Positions 1 to 5,400 of a DNA stretch of 5,415 nucleotides are shown in pieces; the stretch's first letter is position 1; each line of letters opens with the position of its first letter. Source of the DNA: Propionibacterium sp. (GTDB lineage Bacteria; Actinomycetota; Actinomycetes; Propionibacteriales; Propionibacteriaceae); contig JAAYAO010000227.1 in NCBI GenBank assembly GCA_012719335.1, forward strand, positions 1 through 5,415, in the 5' to 3' direction. Under the pieces are notes generated by a model that had not been told where the DNA came from, ran no database searches, and saw nothing but the letters and a program-made list of their open reading frames with translations. The translations under genes and the position numbers were made by a program.

Positions 1-1735
1 CGCCGTCGCCCAGGTCGGTGATCGCGCGGGTGAGCAGCGGCCGGTCGCCGCGCATCGCCTGATCGACCAGCAGGTCGTACTGCAGGCCGAGCACCCGTTC
101 GCTGGTGCGGGCCCGCTTCACGTCCCGGCCCAGCGGCACCCGGGGCATGTCGGCGCTGGTCTGGCCCATCTGGTCGAGGTACTCCTGACGGGCCTCGTCG
201 GCGGTGTGCACGGTTTCGCGCAGCGGCAGTTCCTTGATGAAGAAGCTCAGCGCCAGTACCACCAGACCCAGCGGAATGCCCCACCAGAAGGCTCCGGTGA
301 GGGCCTCGGCGACGCCGGAGCGCACCGCTTCGACCACCTCCGGCGGCAGGCCGGCCAGGGAGGCCGGGTCGAGCACCGAGCCGGCGTCCAGTTTGCTCAG
401 ATCGACCTCGTCGGCCATCTCGGACGGCACGTGCCGGCTGATCGCGCCGGGGATGCGGGCGGTCATGATGGCGCCGAACAACGCCACGCCGACGGTGCTG
501 CCGACGGTACGCATGAACTGGGTGGTGGCGGTGGCCACCCCGAGGTCGCGGCGCATCGAGGCGTTCTGCACGATCAGCAGGTAGATCTGCATGCACAGCC
601 CCAGCCCGAAGCCGAACAGGGCGAGCACCGCACCCAACTGCCAGAACGGGGTGTGTACACCCATCCGACTGAGCAGCCAGAACGCGAAGGCCATGATGCT
701 GAGCCCGACCAGCATGAACGGCTTGTAGCGGCCGGTGCGGGTGATCAGCAGGCCGACCACGATGCCCATGCCGATCATCACGATGTTCAGCGGCATCAGG
801 ATCACACCGGATTCGGTGGCGTTGGCACCGAGGGCGCCCTGGGCGAAAACGGGGGCGTACATGATGGCGCCGAACATCATCATCGCCACCCCGAAGCCGG
901 ACAGGTTCGACAGGGTGAAGATCGGGTTGCGCCACAGCCGCAGCGGAATCACCGGCGCCTCGGCCCGGCGTTCGATCAGCACGAACACCCCCAGCAGCAA
1001 CAGGCCCACCCCGAACAGGGTGAGGATCTGCCAGGACGTCCAGGCCCAGGTGGAGCCACCGGTGGAGGTGGCGATCAGAATCGCGGTGATCGCCAGCGAC
1101 AGCACCGCGATACCGGGCCAGTCGACCTTGGCAGTGGACGGGGTGTGGTCCATCTGCAGGAACCGGGCCACCGCGAAGAAGGCGATCACCCCGAAGGGCA
1201 GGGTGGCGAAGAACAGCACCCGCCAGCCGAAGGCGTCGGTCAGCGCACCACCGGCCAGCGGGCCGGCCACCGAGGCCAGCCCGAAGACCGCGCCCATGTA
1301 GCCCTGGTATTTGCCCCGGAACCGCGGCGGCACGATGTCGCCGAGGATGGTTTGGGACAGCGGCATCAGGGTGCCCATGCCGATGCCCTGGATGCCCCGG
1401 GCGAAGACCAGGAACCAGAAGTTCGGCGACACCCCCGACAGCAGGGTGCCGGTGAGGAAGACCACCAGGCCGGCCAGGAAGAAGAACCGGCGGCCGTACA
1501 TGTCGGACAACTTGCCGACGATGGGCACGGTGATCGCCGACAGCAGCATCGCGATGGACGGCACCCAGGAGTAGTGCTCCATGCCGCCCAGTTCGGAGAC
1601 GATCCGCGGCATGGCGGGGCCGACGATGGTTTGGGAGATGGCTGCGACGGCCATGCCGAGCACCAAGCCGATGAAGACCCGGCGTTCGGCCGGGCCCATG
1701 GAGTATGCGGGAGTGTCGGCAGTGGCAGTGGACAC
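1..1735 (-). CDS. DHA2-type MFS multidrug exporter, C-terminus cut by window edge
   Basis: This frame reads open from a GTG at 1735 through base 1, giving 578 codons with no stop, so the C-terminus lies outside. About 14 hydrophobic segments are visible, as in the EmrB/QacA (DHA2) drug:H+ antiporters of the cytoplasmic membrane. Family signatures are present: motif A GKLSDMYGRR (residues 74-83) after helix 2, a motif B-like ARGIQGIGMGTLMP (112-125), and a motif C-like GLASVAGPLAGG (152-163). A hydrophilic loop at about 426-480 precedes the last helix, and a soluble tail runs from about 501 to the edge. In helix 1 the usual D-Q-T-I-V reads S-Q-T-I-V (Ser34), so the normal acidic residue is missing. 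The GTG is chosen because GAGGA lies 5 bases upstream; an in-frame GTG at 1747 lacks a good ribosome site. The divergent TetR gene suggests substrate-inducible export. The substrate cannot be read from sequence. Confidence 0.93.
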   Translation of the reverse strand, partial: MSTATADTPAYSMGPAERRVFIGLVLGMAVAAISQTIVGPAMPRIVSELGGMEHYSWVPSIAMLLSAITVPIVGKLSDMYGRRFFFLAGLVVFLTGTLLSGVSPNFWFLVFARGIQGIGMGTLMPLSQTILGDIVPPRFRGKYQGYMGAVFGLASVAGPLAGGALTDAFGWRVLFFATLPFGVIAFFAVARFLQMDHTPSTAKVDWPGIAVLSLAITAILIATSTGGSTWAWTSWQILTLFGVGLLLLGVFVLIERRAEAPVIPLRLWRNPIFTLSNLSGFGVAMMMFGAIMYAPVFAQGALGANATESGVILMPLNIVMIGMGIVVGLLITRTGRYKPFMLVGLSIMAFAFWLLSRMGVHTPFWQLGAVLALFGFGLGLCMQIYLLIVQNASMRRDLGVATATTQFMRTVGSTVGVALFGAIMTARIPGAISRHVPSEMADEVDLSKLDAGSVLDPASLAGLPPEVVEAVRSGVAEALTGAFWWGIPLGLVVLALSFFIKELPLRETVHTADEARQEYLDQMGQTSADMPRVPLGRDVKRARTSERVLGLQYDLLVDQAMRGDRPLLTRAITDLGDG

Positions 1736-1740
1736 AGATT

Positions 1741-1745
1741 TCCTC
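1741..1745 (-). promoter_or_regulatory. Ribosome binding site of the MFS exporter
   Basis: On the minus strand the bases read GAGGA, 5 bases before the GTG at 1735. This decides the start in favour of 1735 over the in-frame GTG at 1747, which overlaps this site. Confidence 0.7.
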
Positions 1746-1760
1746 ACCAGAGAAGTCGGA

Positions 1761-1779
1761 CGTGGAACCGAGCTCCACG
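1761..1779. repeat. Inverted repeat in the exporter leader (CGTGGA-N7-TCCACG)
   Basis: Two perfect 6-base arms, CGTGGA (1761-1766) and TCCACG (1774-1779), flank 7 bases. If the exporter promoter proposed at 1799-1828 is right, this lies in its 5' untranslated leader, 25 bases before the start codon. It could be an RNA hairpin or a second binding site for the regulator. Its arms do not resemble those of the palindrome at 1815-1827, so a hairpin or chance is as likely as an operator. Confidence 0.35.
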
Positions 1780-1798
1780 ACGAGTCGGCGGCGGCAGC

Positions 1799-1828
1799 AT
1801 CTTAGACAAAAGTATGCAGTCACTGCAA
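1799..1828 (-). promoter_or_regulatory. Candidate promoter of the MFS exporter
   Basis: Read on the minus strand, TTGCAG (1828-1823) and TAAGAT (1804-1799) are separated by 18 bases and resemble -35 and -10 elements of the main vegetative sigma factor. The local sequence is clearly richer in A+T than its surroundings. Transcription would start near 1792, giving a leader of about 57 bases. The palindrome at 1815-1827 overlaps the -35 element and spacer, so a bound repressor would block polymerase. Matches to consensus are partial (3/6 and 4/6). Confidence 0.45.
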
Positions 1829-1832
1829 GAAT
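1802..1832 (+). promoter_or_regulatory. Candidate promoter of the tetR-family gene, possibly leaderless
   Basis: TTAGAC (1802-1807) and AAGAAT (1827-1832) are 19 bases apart and could serve as -35 and -10 elements. The -10 element ends 7 bases before the GTG at 1840, so transcription could start on or next to the start codon and yield a leaderless messenger, common in actinomycetes. This would explain the lack of a clear ribosome binding site. The spacing is long and the -10 match imperfect, so this is tentative. Confidence 0.3.
1815..1827. promoter_or_regulatory. Probable TetR operator, palindrome TGCAGT-C-ACTGCA
   Basis: A perfect 6+1+6 palindrome lies between the divergent exporter and regulator genes, inside the A+T-richer patch that should hold their promoters. 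TetR-family dimers normally bind short palindromes in exactly this setting. It overlaps the proposed -35 and spacer of the exporter promoter and the spacer of the regulator promoter, so one dimer could repress both. The symmetry does not extend past the 13 bases, and some TetR proteins need longer sites. Confidence 0.6.
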
Positions 1833-1839
1833 CTCGGAC

Positions 1840-2448
1840 GTGACGGAATTGGGCGTGCGGGAACGCAAGAAACAACAGACCTGGTTGGCGCTGCATCGCG
1901 CGGCGCTGGACCTGGCCTGCGCACACGGCGTGAACGAGGTCACCACCGAGCAGATCGCCGCCGCGGCCGGGGTCTCGGCGCGCACCTTCTTCAACTACTT
2001 CCCGACCAAGGAGGCCGCCCTGGTCGGCCTGCGCCCCGACGCGATCTCCCCGATGGCCGCCGTGCTGCACGCGGTACCGGACGGCACGTCCCCGCTGGAG
2101 GCCCTGTACGTCGCCTGCAGCGAACTGCTCACCGACTTCATCGAGGACCCCGAGCTGTGGCGCCGCCGCCGGGAACTGCTCACCGCCAACGCCGGGCTGT
2201 TGCGGTTGGCCAGCGCCCGCAACCACAACACCGAACAACAACTCGCGGTGATCATCGCCGAACGGCTCGGCTGTGACGAGAACGAGGACCCGTACCCGAG
2301 CCTGGTGGTGGGTGCGGCGATGGCCGCCCTGCGCGCCACCATCCGGTTCCACGGCCCACACCCCGAGACCGACCCCTTCGACACCCTGCGCGAGGCCTTC
2401 GACCTGCTCGCGGCCGGGCTGCCGGCCCCGGACCGCTTCGGGGAATAA
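1840..2448 (+). CDS. TetR-family transcriptional regulator, divergent to MFS exporter
   Basis: The protein has 202 residues from GTG 1840, a normal TetR-family length. The N-terminal DNA-binding domain spans about residues 8-62. Its helix-turn-helix includes [19 protein letters not shown] (36-54), followed by PTKEAAL, the classic family signature. The rest is a helical ligand-binding and dimerisation domain. The N-terminal RERKKQQTW and the FFNYFPTKE form recall regulators with an MftR-like C-terminal domain, but I cannot confirm that subfamily. Its likely role is to repress the divergent exporter and itself, releasing DNA when a ligand binds. The same frame stays open upstream to an ATG at 1705, but that would run into the exporter gene and adds a non-TetR segment. 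GTG 1855 (197 residues) is an alternative start. No strong ribosome site precedes 1840, which may reflect a leaderless messenger. The stop overlaps a downstream ATG (TAATG). Confidence 0.9.
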   Translation: MTELGVRERKKQQTWLALHRAALDLACAHGVNEVTTEQIAAAAGVSARTFFNYFPTKEAALVGLRPDAISPMAAVLHAVPDGTSPLEALYVACSELLTDFIEDPELWRRRRELLTANAGLLRLASARNHNTEQQLAVIIAERLGCDENEDPYPSLVVGAAMAALRATIRFHGPHPETDPFDTLREAFDLLAAGLPAPDRFGE

Positions 2449-2507
2449 TGGCAGCCGCGGGCTGGTTGACCCGATGGCCCACCGGGGCGATTCACCACCA
2501 GAAATAA
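2448..2507 (+). CDS. Possible 19-codon ORF bridging tetR and trxB
   Basis: An ATG at 2448 shares its first base with the last base of the tetR stop (TAATG). It opens a 19-residue frame, [19 protein letters not shown]. Its TAA stop (2505-2507) overlaps the AAGGA ribosome site of trxB. This geometry would allow ribosomes finishing tetR to continue and then reinitiate at trxB. Against it, the ORF is tiny, resembles nothing I know, and its own ribosome site (GGGGA, 3 bases upstream) is too close. It may be chance. Confidence 0.18.
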   Translation: MAAAGWLTRWPTGAIHHQK

Positions 2508-2510
2508 GGA
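2506..2510 (+). promoter_or_regulatory. Ribosome binding site of trxB
   Basis: AAGGA lies 5 bases before the ATG at 2516. It fixes the start of trxB, whose frame otherwise stays open well back into tetR. Confidence 0.75.
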
Positions 2511-2515
2511 CGTAC

Positions 2516-3457
2516 ATGAGCACCGAGTCAGACATCCGTGACGTGATCATCGTCGGCAGCGGGCCGGCCGGCTGGGCGGCCGCGATCTACACCGCCCGCG
2601 CCGCCCTGAAGCCGCTGGTGATCGAGGGCGCGATCGAGGCCGGCGGCGCGCTGATGAACACGACCGATGTGGAGAACTACCCGGGCTTCTCCGACGGCAT
2701 CATGGGGCCGGACCTGATGATGCAGATGCGGGCCCAGGCCGAACGATTCGGCGCCGAGATCATCACCGACGACGCCACCGAGGTGTCGCTGACCGGGGAG
2801 ATCAAGTCGGTGACCACCGCCGCCGGGGAGACCCACCGGGCCCGTGCGGTGATCCTGGCGACCGGGTCGGGCTACCGCCGGCTCGGCCTGCCCGACGAGG
2901 ATCGGCTCTCGGGCAAGGGGGTGTCGTGGTGCGCCACCTGTGACGGTTTCTTCTTCCGCAGCAAGCAGATCGCGGTGGTCGGCGGCGGCGACTCGGCCGC
3001 CGAGGAGGCCACCTTCCTGAGCCGTTTCGGCGACAAGGTGACCCTGATCCACCGTCGCGACGAGCTGCGGGCGTCCAAGATCATGGCCGACCGGGTGGCC
3101 AACGACCCGAAGATCGAGATGGCCTGGAACTCCGAAGTGGTGGGCATCGGCGGCGAGAACACCGTCGAGTCGCTGACCCTGCGCGACACCGTCACCGGCG
3201 AGACCCGGCAGATCCCGATGGACGGGCTGTTCATCGCGATCGGCCACGATCCGCGTTCGGAACTGTTCGCCGATCAGGTCGAAACCCGGGACGGGTACGT
3301 GGTGGTCGAGGAGCCGTCCACCCGCACCAACCTGCCCGGGGTGTTCGCCTGCGGTGACCTGGTCGACAACCACTACCGGCAGGCGATCACCGCCGCCGGC
3401 ACCGGCTGCAAGGCCGCCCTGGACGCCGAGGCCTACCTGGCATCGCTGGCCGACTGA
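2516..3457 (+). CDS. trxB: Thioredoxin-disulfide reductase (NADPH)
   Basis: This cytoplasmic flavoenzyme passes electrons from NADPH through FAD and a redox cysteine pair to thioredoxin (EC 1.8.1.9). The 313-residue length fits the low-molecular-weight bacterial type. Motifs in order: FAD-binding GSGPAG (14-19); DVENYPGF (51-58); active-site CATC (Cys139, Cys142) followed by DG; NADPH-binding [10 protein letters not shown] (156-165) with [12 protein letters not shown] (179-190) for the phosphate; and the closing FAD motif [19 protein letters not shown] (280-298). All catalytic and cofactor positions I can check are intact. It resembles mycobacterial TrxB as I recall it. The start at 2516 has a good ribosome site and places the glycine-rich motif near the N-terminus. 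It lies 67 bases after tetR and 88 bases before its substrate gene trxA, a common pairing. No convincing separate promoter is visible just upstream, so read-through from tetR is possible. Confidence 0.98.
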   Translation: MSTESDIRDVIIVGSGPAGWAAAIYTARAALKPLVIEGAIEAGGALMNTTDVENYPGFSDGIMGPDLMMQMRAQAERFGAEIITDDATEVSLTGEIKSVTTAAGETHRARAVILATGSGYRRLGLPDEDRLSGKGVSWCATCDGFFFRSKQIAVVGGGDSAAEEATFLSRFGDKVTLIHRRDELRASKIMADRVANDPKIEMAWNSEVVGIGGENTVESLTLRDTVTGETRQIPMDGLFIAIGHDPRSELFADQVETRDGYVVVEEPSTRTNLPGVFACGDLVDNHYRQAITAAGTGCKAALDAEAYLASLAD

Positions 3458-3458
3458 G

Positions 3459-3515
3459 GCACCCCGCACCCGATCCGGCTGCGAACTGTCGGCCGGATCG
3501 GGCACAGTGGGGTGC
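3459..3515 (+). repeat. Long interrupted inverted repeat (hairpin) between trxB and trxA
   Basis: Starting just after the trxB stop, 11-base arms CCCGATCCGGC (3469-3479) and GCCGGATCGGG (3492-3502) pair perfectly around a 12-base loop. Outer 7-base arms GCACCCC (3459-3465) and GGGGTGC (3509-3515) pair across a small internal loop (3 and 6 bases). In total 18 base pairs could form, mostly G-C. No T-tract follows, so a classical intrinsic terminator is not shown. It could act as a partial terminator, a messenger-processing or stability element, or an attenuator. GGGGT at 3509-3513 can instead pair with ACCCC at 3517-3521, which would break the outer stem. Confidence 0.6.
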
Positions 3516-3535
3516 GACCCCATCCGAACGACCCC

Positions 3536-3540
3536 GGGAG
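3536..3540 (+). promoter_or_regulatory. Ribosome binding site of trxA
   Basis: GGGAG lies 5 bases before the ATG at 3546. It supports this start, although the frame stays open upstream into trxB. Confidence 0.65.
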
Positions 3541-3545
3541 AGAAC

Positions 3546-3869
3546 ATGGCAGAAGTCATCGATGTCACCGACGCAACCTTCGCCGAGGTGGTGCTGCAGT
3601 CGTCCAAGCCCGTGCTGGTGGACTACTGGGCCGATTGGTGCGCACCCTGCAAGCAGATCGCGCCGATCATCGCCGAGTTGGCCGCCGAACACGGCGACAA
3701 GATGACCTTCGCGAAGATGGACGTCAACGCGAACCAGCAGATTCCCACCCAGTACCAGGTGTTGAACCTGCCCACCCTGCACGTCTTCCGTGGCGGCGAG
3801 GTGGTCGATCAGATCGCCGGCGCCCGCTCGAAGATGGCGTTGCAGAAGGCCATCGACCCCTACCTCTGA
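3546..3869 (+). CDS. trxA: Thioredoxin with CAPC active site
   Basis: This is a small cytoplasmic thiol-disulfide reductant of 107 residues, the usual thioredoxin length, with no signal peptide. It is reduced by TrxB and in turn reduces ribonucleotide reductase, peroxiredoxins and other proteins. The fold signature is complete: buried Asp26 in VDYWADW, the active site Trp31-Cys32-Ala33-Pro34-Cys35-Lys36, Lys57, and cis-proline Pro76 in NLPTL. Numbering matches E. coli thioredoxin 1 at these positions. The odd point is Ala33, where most thioredoxins have Gly (CGPC). The cysteines and proline are kept, so activity is expected, possibly with a slightly shifted redox potential. The start at 3546 is set by GGGAG and by the family length. 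The position right after trxB indicates a working pair, though the 88-base hairpin-containing gap could alter relative expression. Confidence 0.96.
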   Translation: MAEVIDVTDATFAEVVLQSSKPVLVDYWADWCAPCKQIAPIIAELAAEHGDKMTFAKMDVNANQQIPTQYQVLNLPTLHVFRGGEVVDQIAGARSKMALQKAIDPYL

Positions 3870-3880
3870 CCTCGGGGGTC

Positions 3881-3895
3881 CGTCGGCCGCCGACG
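3881..3895 (+). terminator. Short G-C hairpin after trxA, weak terminator candidate
   Basis: CGTCGG (3881-3886) and CCGACG (3890-3895) form a perfect 6-base stem with a 3-base loop, 12 bases after the trxA stop. No run of T follows, so termination is only possible, not shown. The rest of the 90-base gap before the next gene shows no convincing promoter. Confidence 0.3.
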
Positions 3896-3945
3896 ATCGG
3901 GGTCTCGAACCACGACCGTGAGACGATGCGGCGACGAACCGGACG

Positions 3946-3950
3946 AAAGG
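3946..3950 (+). promoter_or_regulatory. Ribosome binding site deciding the start at 3960
   Basis: AAAGG lies 9 bases before the ATG at 3960. It favours that start over the in-frame ATG at 3918, which has no comparable site and would add a 14-residue segment unlike the Gly/Pro-rich N-terminus. Confidence 0.6.
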
Positions 3951-3959
3951 CACCCCACG

Positions 3960-4787
3960 ATGACAGGCGGCTACTCCCCCCAGCAGGGCTTCGGCGGCCC
4001 CTCGGGCAGTTTCGGTGGCGCCCCCGGCCCGGGTGGCGGCTTTCCCCCCGCCGGTTCGGGTTACCCGCCATCGGGGCCGATGGGCCCCGGGCCCGGTAGA
4101 CCCCCCGGACAGGGCCCGATGGGGCCGGGTGGGCCCGGTGGCTTCGGCGGGGGCGATCACGGTTTCCCCCCGCAGGGCGGCTTCGGTGGGCCCCCCGAAC
4201 CCCCGAAGAAGTCGACATCGTGGGTGCTGCCGCTGGTGATCGGCCTGGTCGTGTTGGTGCTGATCGGTGGCGCGGCCCTGTACTGGTTCGTGCTGCGCGA
4301 GGACGACAGCAGCACCGCCGGCCCGGAGCCCACGGCTGCGACGGCCCCGACCTCGGCCACCGAGCAGCCCGATGACCCCGAACCCACCACCGAACCGGAC
4401 GAGCCCACATCGAACAGCGAACGGCCCACCGGCGAGCACACCGAACCGCCCGCCGGTGGCGGTGGCGCGTTCGACTGGCCGGAGTCCTTCGGCGATTGGA
4501 CGATGGCGCCGGGCAGTGAAGGGATGGAGTCGATCGCGGTTTATCAGCAGTCGGCGAACCCCACCCAGCAGGCGGTCTTCATGTACATGGAGGATTTCAC
4601 CGCCGAGCAGCTCTACACCGGTCAGGACACCGTCGACGTGGACGGCACCACCTGCCTGACCGAGCCGATCGCCAACAGCTACCAGTGCGCGGTCACCCAT
4701 GACGGGGGTGCGCTGATGGCCAGCGGCTCCGGTCTGGATCAGGAAGAGGTGGCGGCGGTGCTGCGGGAATTGTTGGCAGCTCTCTAG
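3960..4787 (+). CDS. Gly/Pro-rich single-pass membrane protein with extracytoplasmic two-cysteine domain, function unknown
   Basis: I do not recognise this 275-residue protein as a named family. Residues 1-82 are low-complexity Gly/Pro/Phe sequence (GGFGG, GPMGPG repeats). Lys83-Lys84 precede one strong membrane helix (about 87-111), so the N-terminus should face the cytoplasm. A Thr/Pro/Glu-rich linker (about 115-168) leads to a folded-looking domain (about 170-275) with just two cysteines, Cys232 and Cys243 (C-X10-C), probably a disulfide outside the membrane. The domain ends in a helix-like stretch rich in Glu, Val and Leu. The next gene encodes a protein of the same plan whose outer domain aligns with this one by eye, with Cys-Ala-Val shared at the second cysteine. 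Gly/Pro-rich cytoplasmic tails on one-helix proteins are common in actinomycetes, often with cell-envelope roles, but no function is shown here. The gap is 90 bases from trxA and 21 bases to the next gene. Confidence 0.88.
   Translation: MTGGYSPQQGFGGPSGSFGGAPGPGGGFPPAGSGYPPSGPMGPGPGRPPGQGPMGPGGPGGFGGGDHGFPPQGGFGGPPEPPKKSTSWVLPLVIGLVVLVLIGGAALYWFVLREDDSSTAGPEPTAATAPTSATEQPDDPEPTTEPDEPTSNSERPTGEHTEPPAGGGGAFDWPESFGDWTMAPGSEGMESIAVYQQSANPTQQAVFMYMEDFTAEQLYTGQDTVDVDGTTCLTEPIANSYQCAVTHDGGALMASGSGLDQEEVAAVLRELLAAL
4074..4130 (+). repeat. Gly/Pro low-complexity repeat in the N-terminus
   Basis: The encoded hexamer GPMGPG occurs at residues 39-44 and 52-57 and lies within a longer run of G and C homopolymers (about 4018-4200). 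It probably gives a flexible, disordered cytoplasmic tail. Such DNA is prone to slippage and assembly error, but the frame is open throughout and I see no sign of a shift. Confidence 0.5.
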
Positions 4788-4799
4788 AGGGTCTAGGCT
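4770..4799 (+). promoter_or_regulatory. Candidate promoter for the last gene, giving a leaderless messenger
   Basis: TTGTTG (4770-4775) and TAGGCT (4794-4799) are 18 bases apart, a reasonable -35/-10 pair for an actinomycete. TAGGCT ends 9 bases before the ATG at 4809, so transcription could start at or just before that codon. The absence of a ribosome site near 4809 fits a leaderless messenger. The -35 element lies inside the 3' end of the preceding gene. Confidence 0.45.
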
Positions 4800-4808
4800 C
4801 CTCACACC

Positions 4809-5381
4809 ATGGTTGACGACAGAGACGACTGGCGCGGCGAGGATGTGGATCCCGACGACGAGACCCCACGCGGCAAGGCCCCCCTGGTGATCGCGATCGC
4901 CTCGGTGTTGGCGGTGCTCGTGGTGGTCGGACTGGTCGGGTTCCTGGTGTCGCGGGCCGGCCCCTCGGGCAAGCCCACCTCCGAGATGACACCGACCCAG
5001 GCCCCGCTGAAGCTCGAACTGCCGGTCGCGGTCGGTGACCTGGCCCGGGATCCCAATATCGACTCGCACACCGAGATCGGTGAGGGTGACGACCGGATGG
5101 AGGCCCGTTCAGCCACCTATGTGCGCGATCGCACCGACAGCCTGCACGTGGTGATCGCCCGGCCGATGACCGATCCGCAGGAGATGCTCACCCTGCTCGA
5201 GGCCCACGCGATCCGGGAGGTCGGTGATGGCTACTGCGGTCGCGACACCTCCGATCTGGACGTCTGCGCGGTGATCCGCGAGGACGTCGGCGTGCTCGCC
5301 GCCGGCCTGGAGGGCCAGACCCCCGAAGCGATCGTCGCCGACGCCGCCGAAATCGGCGCCGCCCTCGAACGCGACGAATAG
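4809..5381 (+). CDS. Single-pass membrane protein with extracytoplasmic two-cysteine domain, paralogue of upstream gene
   Basis: This 190-residue protein is not one I can name. A very acidic N-terminus (residues 1-20, rich in Asp and Glu) and RGK (21-23) precede one membrane helix (about 25-48). A short linker leads to an extracytoplasmic domain (about 68-190) with only two cysteines, Cys143 and Cys153 (C-X9-C). Compared with the preceding protein, shared landmarks are a Gly-Asp near the domain start, an A-x-Y (Tyr104 against Tyr195), similar Tyr-to-first-Cys distances (39 and 37), Cys-Ala-Val at the second cysteine, and a closing helix ending Ala-Ala-Leu. I infer common descent with replaced N-terminal tails. 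There is no ribosome site before ATG 4809, but a TAGGCT -10 element lies just upstream, so translation is probably leaderless. The 21-base gap after the preceding gene also permits co-transcription. Function is unknown. Confidence 0.85.
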   Translation: MVDDRDDWRGEDVDPDDETPRGKAPLVIAIASVLAVLVVVGLVGFLVSRAGPSGKPTSEMTPTQAPLKLELPVAVGDLARDPNIDSHTEIGEGDDRMEARSATYVRDRTDSLHVVIARPMTDPQEMLTLLEAHAIREVGDGYCGRDTSDLDVCAVIREDVGVLAAGLEGQTPEAIVADAAEIGAALERDE

Positions 5382-5383
5382 GC

Positions 5384-5400
5384 CGACCGGACGCCGGTTG
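5384..5400 (+). terminator. Possible hairpin after the last gene
   Basis: ACCGG (5386-5390) and CCGGT (5394-5398) pair around a 3-base loop, extendable by a G-T and a C-G pair to 7 base pairs. It starts just after the stop at 5379-5381. No T-tract follows and the window ends soon after, so termination cannot be judged. Confidence 0.25.

Noticed and set aside
1705..1839. Upstream extension of the TetR protein to an ATG at 1705.
   Set aside because: It would overlap the 5' end of the exporter gene and cover the promoter-operator region, and it adds 45 residues unlike TetR N-termini.
206..1843. Long plus-strand open frame (545 codons) opposite the exporter gene.
   Set aside because: Its product is rich in His, Gln, Gly, Asp and Arg with no domain, as expected from reading G+C-biased codons on the opposite strand. 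The minus-strand frame gives a complete set of MFS helices and motifs.
2466..2494. Possible trxB promoter: TTGACC (2466-2471) with GATTCA (2489-2494).
   Set aside because: The -35 half is good but the sequence 17 bases downstream matches a -10 element at only two of six positions.
2528..3607. Minus-strand open frame (359 codons) opposite trxB.
   Set aside because: trxB is unambiguous on the plus strand, and the antisense product shows no domain and has shadow-like composition.
4018..4200. Runs of C and G that might hide a frameshift.
   Set aside because: The frame stays open before and after, the Gly/Pro composition is uniform, and the downstream helix and domain are in frame with the start.
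3960..4205. Collagen-like protein suggested by Gly-Pro repeats.
   Set aside because: Glycine is not at every third residue over any useful length, so a collagen triple helix is not supported.
3387..5069. Long minus-strand open frame (560 codons) opposite trxA and the membrane protein genes.
   Set aside because: Low-complexity Gly/Arg/His-rich product without a recognisable fold. It covers trxA, a certain gene, and is a shadow of G+C-rich codon use.
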